DNA from: Burkholderia sp. Bp9142
GTDB taxonomy: Bacteria; Pseudomonadota; Gammaproteobacteria; Burkholderiales; Burkholderiaceae
Assembly (NCBI RefSeq): GCF_003853415.1
Contig: NZ_QTPP01000043.1
Span: forward strand, 1 to 64,000
Direction: 5' to 3'
DNA: 64,000 bases
Position 1 is the stretch's first letter. Every line of letters starts with the position of its first letter. Position numbers and translations under genes: made by a program. Below the pieces are notes generated by a model that was given only the letters and a program-made list of their open reading frames with translations, was not told where the DNA came from and did not search any database. Positions 44,387 to 52,699 of the stretch are shown piece by piece.

Positions 44387-44632
44387 TCATCGCAAAACCG
44401 ATACTCGATGGCGAATTTTGGTCACTGATCCAACCTCTGCCGCCACCGCCGAAGCCACGCCGGACGCGATACCCGGGACGCAAGCCGCTCGACGATCGCG
44501 CCGTGCCGATCGGGTCCTATTCGTGCTGCAGTCCGGCATCGCCTGGGAGATGCTTCGGCAGGCCGTGGCGTGCCTCACGGCAGTGGCCTCGGCAAGACCC
44601 CGTGGGTCCTGGAGCATCCGTTCGCATATTTG
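44387..44632 (+). mobile_element. internally deleted IS5-family transposase remnant
   Basis: The N-terminal part reads KPILDGEFWSLIQPLP and RYPGRKPLDDRAV, then after a frameshift near 44515 LFVLQSGIAWEML, typical of IS5-group (DUF4096) transposases. It jumps directly to PHGSGLGKTPWVLEHPFAYL (44573-44632), which matches the C-terminal HGSGLGxxRWVVERTFAWL signature. The catalytic middle is missing and two frame changes are needed. No terminal inverted repeats or target duplication can be seen. Confidence 0.8.
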
Positions 44633-44778
44633 ATCAGCACAGCCAGTGGATCGGCAGCTTGTTTGCCAACCTGACATCAAAAGAGCGTGAGCAACTTGCC
44701 ACGTTGCTGGTGAAAGTCTCGGGCAACACGGGCGTCCAAACCGATACCGAGCTAACGGGGCGTCGGCAACGCAATTGA
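44629..44778 (+). pseudogene. C-terminal fragment of a MarR-family regulator
   Basis: The frame FDQHSQWIGSLFANLTSKER followed by EQLATLLVKVSGNTG matches the final dimerisation helices of MarR regulators. It is fused directly to the IS remnant, with the DNA-binding domain absent. The stop codon is 13 nt before the next gene's apparent start, so it was once the first gene of a marR-led operon. Confidence 0.7.
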
Positions 44779-44791
44779 TGGGGAGCTCCGC

Positions 44792-45133
44792 ACGTCGCAT
44801 TACCTGGTAGAACTTTATTCGCCCTCGCCTGCCTGGGAGATTTTGTCTGACGATAACCGTCGTGTATTCATTGACGGCATTGCCAAAGGCATGACTGAAC
44901 TCGGTACGCTAGGTATCGAGATGCTGACGTTGAGCGAAATCGACCCCGACGTCCCGCGCTCTACGTATCATCGTTTCGTCGGCATCTGGCGCTTCCCTAA
45001 CGCGACCGCTCGGGACGCTTTGCTCCAGGGCATCCACGATAGCGGATGGTATCGCTACTTCCATCACGTCAATGCCGCAACGCGGACAGGCGAGCTAGGT
45101 GAGCATCTGCATGCGTTGGCGAGCTATCGCTAG
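44792..45133 (+). CDS. DUF6616-like protein with an apparent ACG start
   Basis: 113-aa protein read as (T/M)SHYLVELYSPSPAWEI... HRFVGIWRFPNATARDALLQGI...WYRYFHHVNAA, which I recognise as a small dimeric alpha/beta-barrel-like family (DUF6616-type). An ideal GGGGAG lies 6 nt before the ACG at 44792, exactly where relatives begin MSHYLVEL, so an ATG probably mutated to ACG. If ACG is not used, translation would start at TTG 44843 with a truncated first strand. Function unknown. The gene follows the marR fragment and may be decaying. Confidence 0.6.
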   Translation, partial: TSHYLVELYSPSPAWEILSDDNRRVFIDGIAKGMTELGTLGIEMLTLSEIDPDVPRSTYHRFVGIWRFPNATARDALLQGIHDSGWYRYFHHVNAATRTGELGEHLHALASYR

Positions 45134-45318
45134 GATCTCGAGCTCCGCGTCTGCCATGTAGGCCACGCCATGCGCGGCTGCCGCCCCCACGCTCCGACAG
45201 GGGTTTCCGGTGCAGCCATCAATAAAATTGATCGTCACGATGAAAATTATGCGTTTTCCTTGCAGCTTGCCGTGAGGCATAGTTGCGACGTGATGACGCA
45301 CCCATTGAGTTTTCAGTC

Positions 45319-46170
45319 ATGAACATGCGAATCGAGCCGTCAGTGCTCGCGAACCCCGACCTGCAATTTGCGACGCTTTCGTCAGGCATCAGCCTGCCGT
45401 ATGTCGAGCGGGGCAGCGGCGCGCCGATGGTGTTCGTGCACGGCTCGCTATGCGACTACCGTTACTGGGATCCGCAACTCGCGTCGCTGTCGGCGCACTA
45501 CCGCTGCATCGCGCCGAGCCTGAGCCACTACTGGCCGGCCGTCGAAGCCGGCATCCAGGACGAGTTCAGCTGGCAGAACCACGTCGACGAGCTCGCCGAA
45601 TTCATCGATGCGCTCGATCTCGGCCCCGTGCATCTCGTCGGCCATTCGCGTGGCGGCAGCGTCGCGTTCAACGTCGCGCGCCAGCATCCGCAGCTCGTCG
45701 ACACGCTCACGCTCGCCGATCCGGGCGGCCCGCTTCAACAGCCCGGCGTGCGCGAAGCCGCGCTGCCGGCCGCCGCGATCGCACTGCGCACGAAGGCCGT
45801 GAACCTGATCGGGCAAGGCGAAGTGGAAACCGGCCTCGAGATGTTCGTCGACTCGGTGAGCCTGCCCGGCGCATGGAAGAAGAGCACGTCGCGCTTTCGC
45901 ACGATGGCGATCGACAATGCGAGCACGCTGCCGAAGCAGCTGCGCGATCCGCTGCCCGCCTATTCGCAGCACACGGCGTCGGATATCGCATGCCGCACGC
46001 TGCTGATCGACGGCCAGCGCAGCCCGAAGATGTTCCGCAACAACGTCGACACGCTGTCGCAGTGGATCGGCGATGCACGACGGCAGACCGTCGCCGGTGC
46101 GTCGCACGGAATGAACGCGGCGAGCCCCGCGGTGTTCAACCGTTACGTGCACGAGTTCGTCGCCGCGTAA
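45319..46170 (+). CDS. alpha/beta hydrolase
   Basis: 283-aa alpha/beta hydrolase-fold enzyme. The oxyanion-hole motif is FVHGSLCDYRYW, the nucleophile elbow GHSRGGS, a catalytic acid near TLLIDGQRSP and the histidine in VAGASHGMN. It has no signal peptide. The substrate is not evident; such proteins include esterases, epoxide hydrolases and C-C hydrolases. The start is uncertain: ATG 45319 is used, ATG 45325 is equally possible, and neither has a good ribosome site. Confidence 0.88.
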   Translation: MNMRIEPSVLANPDLQFATLSSGISLPYVERGSGAPMVFVHGSLCDYRYWDPQLASLSAHYRCIAPSLSHYWPAVEAGIQDEFSWQNHVDELAEFIDALDLGPVHLVGHSRGGSVAFNVARQHPQLVDTLTLADPGGPLQQPGVREAALPAAAIALRTKAVNLIGQGEVETGLEMFVDSVSLPGAWKKSTSRFRTMAIDNASTLPKQLRDPLPAYSQHTASDIACRTLLIDGQRSPKMFRNNVDTLSQWIGDARRQTVAGASHGMNAASPAVFNRYVHEFVAA

Positions 46171-46220
46171 CGTTCGCGGGCGGCATGCGTTCCGCCCGTT
46201 ACTCCCCTTCTCTTTCAAAG

Positions 46221-46256
46221 CGAAGCGATGCGGGCCATCCCGCATCGCTTCGTTTT
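46221..46256. terminator. bidirectional intrinsic terminator
   Basis: A perfect 14-bp stem (46221-46234 with 46239-46252) with a CCAT loop is followed by TTTT on the plus strand and preceded by AAA, between the convergent hydrolase and PACE genes. Confidence 0.9.
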
Positions 46257-46264
46257 CCTATTCG

Positions 46265-46705
46265 TTACGCGGCCGGTTCGGGCTTGCGCGTCACCGCATC
46301 CGGCAACCCGAACACGCTGTCGAACGACCAGTTGTACGCGAACGTGAAGATCGGGAAGAACACGATCAGCACCGCGTCGTACAGGAACGCCTGCAGCAGC
46401 GACACGTCGAGCCACCACGCGATCAGCGGGATCAGGAACGTCACGAGCGCGACCTGGAATCCGATCGCGTGCACGACACGCCGCCCGACGGTGCGCGTGG
46501 TCTCCGCACGCCGCCGCTCCCACGCCTCGAACCCGACGTTGTAGAAAAAATTGACGATGACGCCCGTCGTCGAGATCATCACGCCGAGCAGGCCGCTCGC
46601 CGTCGCGCTCGCGCCACTCAGCATGCCGAGCACCGACGACGCGACGAGGATGCCGAGCACCTCGAACATCACGACGTAGACTATGCGCCTCTTCCATCCT
46701 TGCAT
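46265..46705 (-). CDS. PACE family efflux transporter (AceI-like)
   Basis: 146-aa inner-membrane protein with four predicted helices arranged as two bacterial transmembrane pair repeats. RRIVYVVMFEVLGI, NFFYNVGFEAWERRR, RVVHAIGFQ and FPIFTFAYNWSFDSVFG are the conserved PACE motifs, including the acidic residue in each repeat. AceI exports chlorhexidine and similar cations; the substrate here is unknown. It diverges from a LysR gene, as in aceI/aceR. Confidence 0.92.
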   Translation of the reverse strand: MQGWKRRIVYVVMFEVLGILVASSVLGMLSGASATASGLLGVMISTTGVIVNFFYNVGFEAWERRRAETTRTVGRRVVHAIGFQVALVTFLIPLIAWWLDVSLLQAFLYDAVLIVFFPIFTFAYNWSFDSVFGLPDAVTRKPEPAA

Positions 46706-46710
46706 GACCT

Positions 46711-46734
46711 GCCACCTTCGTATCGAACAAGGTG
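46711..46734. promoter_or_regulatory. inverted repeat between the PACE and LysR genes
   Basis: CCACCTT-N10-AAGGTGG has perfect 7-bp arms and lies 6 bp before the PACE start codon in a 98-bp intergenic region. It is a candidate LysR binding site, though it is closer to the start codon than most. Confidence 0.5.
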
Positions 46735-46803
46735 GCGAGACTACAGCGGGCCCTTCGCCCGCAAAAGTCAGATCCTTTCAATTTTTCTGACAGGAGGCCG
46801 CAC

Positions 46804-47694
46804 GTGCTGACCAGCGACCACATCGACATGCTGCTGACCGTCATCGACAAAGGCTCGTTCTCGGCAGCCGCGCGTGCACTGGGCCGCACGCCGTCGGCCG
46901 TCAGCATGGCGATCGCGAACCTCGAGGCCGAACTCGACCTCGTGCTGTTCGATCGCGGCACGCGCGAGCCGACGCCGACCGCCGCGATGGCCGCGCTGCT
47001 GCCCGACGCGCGATCGATCGCCGAACGGCTGCAGGCGCTGCGCGCGCATGCGCAGCATCTGTCGGAAGGCGTCGAGGACACGCTGCGGCTCGGTCTCGCG
47101 GCCGAGCTCGACGGCGCGCCCGTTGCGCGCGCGCTGACGTCCGTGGCCGCGAAGTATCCGGCGCTCGCGATCAGCATCGTCACCGCGCCGCAGGACGCGA
47201 TCGTCGACGCCCTGCATCGCGGCGCCGTCGATCTCTGCGTCGCGTACGGCGGGCTCGATCTTCATCCGCAGGAACAGATCCACGCGCTGTGGACCGAGAC
47301 GCTGATTGCCGTCGCCGCGCCCGGTCATCCGTCGATCGCCGAAGCCGCGCAGCCCGAGGCGATCGAGCGGTTGTCGGGGTTCCGGCAGATCGTGATCGCC
47401 GATCCCGGGCGACCGCTCACCGACGTGCGCCCGGTGATCGGCAACCGCACGTGGAAGGTGACCGACATGGCGACCGCGATCGCGCTCGTGAAGGCCGGGC
47501 ATGGCTGGGCGAATTTTCCCGATTCGCTGATCGGCCGGCATGTCGCCGCCGGCGAGCTCGCGCCGCTCGTGTTCGCGAACATCCGCAACGGGCTGCCACT
47601 GCCCGTCTACCTGCGCCGGCCGAAGCACACGGGGCTCGGCAAGGCGGCCGGCGAACTGGTGCGGGCGCTGCGGGCTGAAGGCCACCTAGCTTGA
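46804..47694 (+). CDS. LysR-family regulator, probable regulator of the PACE gene
   Basis: 296-aa LysR-type regulator: winged helix at residues 1-60 (FSAAARALGRTPSAVSMAIANLEAELDLVLFDR) and an effector domain from about 88. The start is GTG with AGGAGG 6 nt upstream; longer readings extend across the divergent promoter. It is probably the AceR equivalent that senses a pump substrate and activates the PACE gene. Its own ligand is unknown. Confidence 0.9.
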   Translation: MLTSDHIDMLLTVIDKGSFSAAARALGRTPSAVSMAIANLEAELDLVLFDRGTREPTPTAAMAALLPDARSIAERLQALRAHAQHLSEGVEDTLRLGLAAELDGAPVARALTSVAAKYPALAISIVTAPQDAIVDALHRGAVDLCVAYGGLDLHPQEQIHALWTETLIAVAAPGHPSIAEAAQPEAIERLSGFRQIVIADPGRPLTDVRPVIGNRTWKVTDMATAIALVKAGHGWANFPDSLIGRHVAAGELAPLVFANIRNGLPLPVYLRRPKHTGLGKAAGELVRALRAEGHLA

Positions 47695-47784
47695 TCGGGC
47701 GTGCGGCGGGACACGGCCGCACGCTCCGCCCGCCGGTGCCGGGCGAGTTTGACCGTTAGTTGCGATATCAGCTCGACGCACCAT

Positions 47785-47827
47785 GAAAAAACCCCGGTCA
47801 CGCGGGCCTGAGCCTGCATGCCGGGGT
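47785..47827 (-). terminator. terminator of the ceo efflux operon
   Basis: ACCCCGG/CCGGGGT arms (47791-47797 with 47821-47827) enclose a second GCGGGC/GCCTGC helix and are followed on the minus strand by a T tract, 59 nt after the opcM stop. Confidence 0.8.
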
Positions 47828-47886
47828 TCTTCGATTCGCGGCCGACGGCCGGGCAACGAATTGCCCGAATCGCCCGCCGCTCACGT

Positions 47887-49428
47887 TCAGCGCGCAGCCA
47901 CCTCCGCCTTGCCGGTCGCCGCGTCGCCAACCGCAGCCGGCGCCGGCGCCGGCCCCCACCCGCCGCCCAGCGCCCGGATCAGGTTGACCGTCGATACGGC
48001 CTGCGCGCCGGTCAACTGGTTCGCCTGCAATTGCGACTGCAGCACCGACCGCTCGCTGTCGATCACGTCGAGATAGGCCACTTCGCCTTCCTGATACTGC
48101 GTACGCGACAGCGTCGCCGCACGGCGCGACGCATTGACCGCCGCATCCTGCGCGCGAATCTGGTCGTCGAGCAGGCGCAGATCGGCGAGGTTGTCCTCGA
48201 CCTCGCGGAACGCGACGAGCACCTGCTGCCGGTAGTTCGCGACCTGCTCGTCGTACTGCGCGCGCGCCTGCTGCACGCCGGCCGCACGCCGCCCGCCGTC
48301 GAACAGCGGCAGCGTCAGCGCGGTGCCGGCGAACGGCCCGAGCAGGAACGTGCGGCTCGACCACAGGAACAGGTTGCCGAGCGTCGACGCCTCATACCCG
48401 AACGCGCCCGTGATATCGAGCTTCGGGAAGTACGCCGACTTCGCGAGACCGATCCGCGCATTCGCGGCCGCCATCGCGCGCTCGGCCGCCGACACGTCCG
48501 GGCGGCGTTCGAGCAGCGCGGACGGCAGGCCCGCGGGGATCTTCGCCGCGACCGGCACGATCGGCGTCTCCTTGAACGCGAAGTCCGCGGGCGCCTTGCC
48601 GAGCAGGATCGCGAGCGCATGCTCGGACGCCGCGCGCCGGCGCGCGACGCCGACCGCATCGGCCTGCGCGCTCGCCAGTTCGTTCTTCGCGCGCGACACG
48701 TCGAGCTCGCTGATGTCGCCTTCGTTGAAGCGGCGCTGCACGAGCTTCAGCGCCTGGTCGCGCAGTTCGACCGTGCGGCGGTACAGGTCCTGGTCCGAGT
48801 CGAGCTGGCGCAGTTCGAAGTAGTTCTGCGCGACGTCCGCCTGCAGCGCGAGCTGCACCGAGCGGAACAGCGCTTCGCTCTGCGCCTGGTCGGCACGCGA
48901 CGCCTCGACGTTGCGGCCGACGCGGCCGAACAGGTCGGCCTCGTAGGACACCGTGCCCTGCGCGCGCCAAAGCGTCGCGTTGGTCGGGCCCGTGCCCTGC
49001 GGCTGGAACTGCGACGCCGACGACAGCCCCTCGCGCGTCGGCCCGAACCCGGCGCCGATTTGCGGGAACCACTGCGAGCGCGCGGTGCGGGTCGCCGCAC
49101 GCGCTTCCTCGACACGTGCGGCCGCGGCCTTCAGGTTCTGGTTCGCGGCGAGTGCCTGCGCTTCGAGCGCGTCGAGCACCGGATCGCCGAACACCTTCCA
49201 CCATTCGCCGCGATGCTCGCCGTCCGCCGGTTCGGCGGTCTTCCACGTGCCGGCCTGTTCGCCGGCCGCGAGCGTCGGCGCTTCCTTGAACGCCGCGGGT
49301 GTCGACACATCCGGGCGCTTGTAGTCGGGCCCCACCGCGCACGCGGCGAGCAGGGTCGCGAGCAGGGTGCTCGCGGCCGCCACCTTCGCGAAGCGCATCA
49401 GGCCATTCGAGTTGTGCATGTTGTCCAT
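47887..49428 (-). CDS. opcM: outer-membrane efflux channel of the Ceo system
   Basis: 513-aa TolC/NodT-family outer-membrane lipoprotein. The signal peptide ends in lipobox LAAC with Cys30, followed by VGPDYKRPD, the standard start of OprM-type channels. Two outer-membrane factor repeats follow (PDVSAAERAMAAANARIGLAKSAYFPKLDITGAFG is the diagnostic second-half motif). GGATAGGAAG precedes the ATG at 49428. It forms the exit duct for CeoAB, 10 nt after ceoB. Confidence 0.93.
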   Translation of the reverse strand: MDNMHNSNGLMRFAKVAAASTLLATLLAACAVGPDYKRPDVSTPAAFKEAPTLAAGEQAGTWKTAEPADGEHRGEWWKVFGDPVLDALEAQALAANQNLKAAAARVEEARAATRTARSQWFPQIGAGFGPTREGLSSASQFQPQGTGPTNATLWRAQGTVSYEADLFGRVGRNVEASRADQAQSEALFRSVQLALQADVAQNYFELRQLDSDQDLYRRTVELRDQALKLVQRRFNEGDISELDVSRAKNELASAQADAVGVARRRAASEHALAILLGKAPADFAFKETPIVPVAAKIPAGLPSALLERRPDVSAAERAMAAANARIGLAKSAYFPKLDITGAFGYEASTLGNLFLWSSRTFLLGPFAGTALTLPLFDGGRRAAGVQQARAQYDEQVANYRQQVLVAFREVEDNLADLRLLDDQIRAQDAAVNASRRAATLSRTQYQEGEVAYLDVIDSERSVLQSQLQANQLTGAQAVSTVNLIRALGGGWGPAPAPAAVGDAATGKAEVAAR

Positions 49429-49438
49429 CTTCCTATCC

Positions 49439-52400
49439 TCAAGCATCCGTAGCCGGCACGCCCGTAGCCGGTACGCCCGTAGCCGACGCGCCATAGCCGG
49501 CCGAGTCCTTGCCGGCGACGTGGATCTTGCCGCCCGCCAGCGTGCGCAGCACGACATAGAACACCGGCGTCAGCATCAGCCCGAACAGCGTCACGCCGAG
49601 CATCCCGAAGAACACCGCGATACCCATCGCATGCCGCATCTCGGAGCCCGCGCCCGTCGACGTGACGAGCGGCACGACGCCCATGATGAACGCGATCGAC
49701 GTCATCAGGATCGGGCGCAGCCGCAGGCGGCTCGCCTCGATCGCGGCCTCGAGCGGCGTCCTGCCGTCATGCTCGAGTTCGCGCGCGAATTCGACGATCA
49801 GGATCGCGTTCTTCGCCGACAGCCCCACCAGCACCATCAAGCCGATCTGCGTGAAGATGTTGTTGTCGCCCTGCGTGAGCCATACGCCCGTCAACGCCGA
49901 CAGAATGCTCATCGGCACGATCAGGATCACCGCGAGCGGCAGCGTCAGGCTTTCATACAGCGCGGCGAGCACGAGGAACACGAGCAGCACGCTGATCGGG
50001 AACACCCACATCGCCGAATCGCCCGCGAGGATCTGCTGGTACGTGAGGTCGGTCCATTCGAACCGCACGCCGCGCGGCAGCGTTTCATGCGCGATGCGCT
50101 CGACCGCGGCCTGCGCCTGACCCGACGAGAAGCCCGGCGCCGGGCCGCCGTTGATGTCGGCCGCCGTGTAGCCGTTGTAGCGCACGACCATTTCCGGGCC
50201 GAATGTCGGCGTCACCGTGACCAGCGACGACAGCGGCACCATCTCGCCCTTGTCGTTGCGCGTCTTCAGCTGCAGGATGTCGTCCGCGCGCTGCCGGAAC
50301 GGCGCGTCGGCCTGCACGCGCACCTGGTACACGCGCCCGAAGCGGTTGAAGTCGTTCACGTACAGCGAGCCGAGATACACCTGCATCGTGTTGAACACGT
50401 CGGTGACCGGCACGCCCAACTGCTTCGCCTTCACGCGGTCGAGGTCGACGTTGAGCTGCGGCACGTTGATCTGGTAGCTCGTGAACAACGGGCCCAGTTC
50501 CGGCGCCTGCTGCGCGCGCTTGATGAAGTCGTTGGTCGCGTCCGACAGCTTCGCGTAACCGACCGCGCCGCGATCCTCGATCTGCATCTTGAACCCGCCG
50601 AGCGTGCCGAGGCCGAGCACCGGCGGCGGCGGGAACACCGCGACGAACGAGTCCTTGATCGCACCGTACTGCTGGTTCAGCGCACCGGCGATCGCACCGG
50701 CCGACAGCGCCTTGCCGTGCCGTTCCGAGAACGGCTTCAGCGTGACGAACACGATGCCCGCGCTCGAGCTGTTCGTGAAGCCGTTCACCGACAGCCCCGG
50801 GAACGCGACCGCGCTCTCGACGCCCGGCTGCTTCAGCGCGATCGAGCCCATGTCGCGAATCACCTTCTCGGTGCGGTCGAGCGACGCGCCGTTCGGCAGC
50901 TGCGCGAACGCGATCAGGTATTCCTTGTCCTGCGCGGGCACGAAGCCGCCCGGCACGACCTTCGACACGAGCACGGTCGCGCCCACCAGCACGAGGTACA
51001 CGCCGAGCATCAGCGTCTTGCGCGACAGCACGCCGCGCACGCCGCGGCCGTAGTTCTCCGCACCGCGGTGGAACACCTTGTTGAAACGCTTGAAGAAGCC
51101 GCCGAGCACGCGGTTCATCACGCGCGTGAGCCAGTCCTCCTTGTCGCCGTGACCCTTCAGCAGGATCGCGGACAGCGCCGGCGACAGCGTCAGCGAGTTG
51201 AACGCCGAGATCACCGTCGAGATCGCGATCGTCATCGCGAACTGCTTGTAGAACTGGCCGGTCAGGCCCGACATGAACGCGAGCGGCACGAACACGGCGA
51301 CGAGCGTCAGCGCGATCGCGATGATCGGCCCGCTCACTTCCTGCATCGCCTTGTAGGTCGCCTGCCGCGCGTTCATCCCGCTTTCGATGTTGCGCTCGAC
51401 GTTCTCGACGACCACGATCGCATCGTCGACCACGATACCGATCGCGAGCACCATCCCGAACAGCGACAACGCGTTGATCGAGTAGCCGAAGCCGAGCAGC
51501 AGCGAGAACGTGCCGACGATCGACACGGGCACCGCGATCAGCGGAATGATCGACGCGCGCCAGGTCTGCAGGAACACGATCACGACGATCACGACCAGCG
51601 CGATCGCTTCGAGCAGCGTGTGCACGACGGCCTTGATCGACGAACGCACGAACTGCGTCGGGTCATAGACGATCTTGTAGTCGACGCCCGCCGGCATGTC
51701 CTGCTTCAGCTCGGCCATCGTCTTGCGCACTTCGTCGGAGATCTGCAGCGAGTTCGCGCCCGGCGACTGGTTGATCGCCATCGCGACGGCCGGCTTGTTG
51801 TCGAGCAGCGAGCGCAGCCCGTACTCGGACGCGTCGAGCTCGATCCGCGCGATGTCGCGCAGGTGCGTGACGCCGCCGTCCGGCGTGGTCTTCACGACGA
51901 TGTCGCCGAACTCGTCTTCCGTCTGCAGGCGGCCGCGCGCGTTCACCGACAGCTGCAGCGGCGTGCCGGGCAGCGACGGCGACGCGCCGATCACGCCGGC
52001 CGCGACCTGCACGTTCTGCTCGCGGATCGCCTGCACGACGTCCTCGGCCGACAGCCCGCGCTGCGCGACCTTCTGCGGATCGAGCCACACGCGCATCGCG
52101 TAGTCGCCCGAACCCCACAGCTGCACCTGGCCGACGCCCTGGATCCGCGACAGGCGATCCTTCACGTTGATCAGCGCGTAGTTGCGCAGGTAGGTCATGT
52201 CGTAGCGGTTGTCCGGCGAGATCAGGTGGACGACCATCGTCAGCGTCGGCGAGCTCTTCACCGTGGTGATGCCGAGCCGCTGCACGTCTTCCGGCAGGCG
52301 CGGCAGCGCCTGGTTCACGCGGTTCTGCACGAGCTGCGTGGCCTTGTCCGGATCGGTGCCGAGCTTGAACGTGACGGTGATCGTCATGTTGCCGTCGCTG

Positions 52401-52654
52401 TTCGCCTGCGACTGCATGTAGAGCATGTCCTCGACGCCGTTGATCTGCTCCTCGAGCGGCGATGCGACCGTCTCGGCGATCACCTTCGGGTTCGCGCCCG
52501 GGTACTGCGCCTTCACGATCACCGAAGGCGGCACGACTTCCGGATACTCCGAAATCGGCAGCAGGAACATCGCGATCACCCCGCCCAGCAGGATGATCAC
52601 CGATAGCACCCCTGCGAAGATCGGCCGGTCGATAAAGAATTTGGATATGTTCAT
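49439..52654 (-). CDS. ceoB: RND efflux pump, inner-membrane subunit CeoB
   Basis: 1071-aa HAE1-family resistance-nodulation-division transporter driven by protons. N-terminal MNISKFFIDRPIFAGVLSVIILLGG, the proton-relay double aspartate in GIVVDDAIVVVENVERN and the 12-helix, two-porter-domain layout are all intact. Homologous pumps (CeoB in B. cenocepacia, BpeF in B. pseudomallei) export chloramphenicol, trimethoprim and fluoroquinolones. The extreme C-terminus carries a 5-residue repeat (ATGVP) encoded by a DNA minisatellite. Confidence 0.94.
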   Translation of the reverse strand: MNISKFFIDRPIFAGVLSVIILLGGVIAMFLLPISEYPEVVPPSVIVKAQYPGANPKVIAETVASPLEEQINGVEDMLYMQSQANSDGNMTITVTFKLGTDPDKATQLVQNRVNQALPRLPEDVQRLGITTVKSSPTLTMVVHLISPDNRYDMTYLRNYALINVKDRLSRIQGVGQVQLWGSGDYAMRVWLDPQKVAQRGLSAEDVVQAIREQNVQVAAGVIGASPSLPGTPLQLSVNARGRLQTEDEFGDIVVKTTPDGGVTHLRDIARIELDASEYGLRSLLDNKPAVAMAINQSPGANSLQISDEVRKTMAELKQDMPAGVDYKIVYDPTQFVRSSIKAVVHTLLEAIALVVIVVIVFLQTWRASIIPLIAVPVSIVGTFSLLLGFGYSINALSLFGMVLAIGIVVDDAIVVVENVERNIESGMNARQATYKAMQEVSGPIIAIALTLVAVFVPLAFMSGLTGQFYKQFAMTIAISTVISAFNSLTLSPALSAILLKGHGDKEDWLTRVMNRVLGGFFKRFNKVFHRGAENYGRGVRGVLSRKTLMLGVYLVLVGATVLVSKVVPGGFVPAQDKEYLIAFAQLPNGASLDRTEKVIRDMGSIALKQPGVESAVAFPGLSVNGFTNSSSAGIVFVTLKPFSERHGKALSAGAIAGALNQQYGAIKDSFVAVFPPPPVLGLGTLGGFKMQIEDRGAVGYAKLSDATNDFIKRAQQAPELGPLFTSYQINVPQLNVDLDRVKAKQLGVPVTDVFNTMQVYLGSLYVNDFNRFGRVYQVRVQADAPFRQRADDILQLKTRNDKGEMVPLSSLVTVTPTFGPEMVVRYNGYTAADINGGPAPGFSSGQAQAAVERIAHETLPRGVRFEWTDLTYQQILAGDSAMWVFPISVLLVFLVLAALYESLTLPLAVILIVPMSILSALTGVWLTQGDNNIFTQIGLMVLVGLSAKNAILIVEFARELEHDGRTPLEAAIEASRLRLRPILMTSIAFIMGVVPLVTSTGAGSEMRHAMGIAVFFGMLGVTLFGLMLTPVFYVVLRTLAGGKIHVAGKDSAGYGASATGVPATGVPATDA
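49449..49493 (-). repeat. 15-bp tandem repeat encoding the CeoB tail
   Basis: Three contiguous 15-bp units (49449-49463, 49464-49478, 49479-49493) with a few mismatches encode ATGVP-like pentapeptides at the end of CeoB; a partial fourth unit follows. As a multiple of 3, copy changes keep the frame. Confidence 0.8.
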
Positions 52655-52699
52655 GGGTTGCTCTGTCTGGTTGAACGCGGAAGCGAAGCGGCGCGCCGC

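Noticed and set aside
45095..45301. 68-codon minus-strand frame before the alpha/beta hydrolase gene
   Set aside because: No ribosome site and no family match; part of it lies opposite the DUF6616-like gene.
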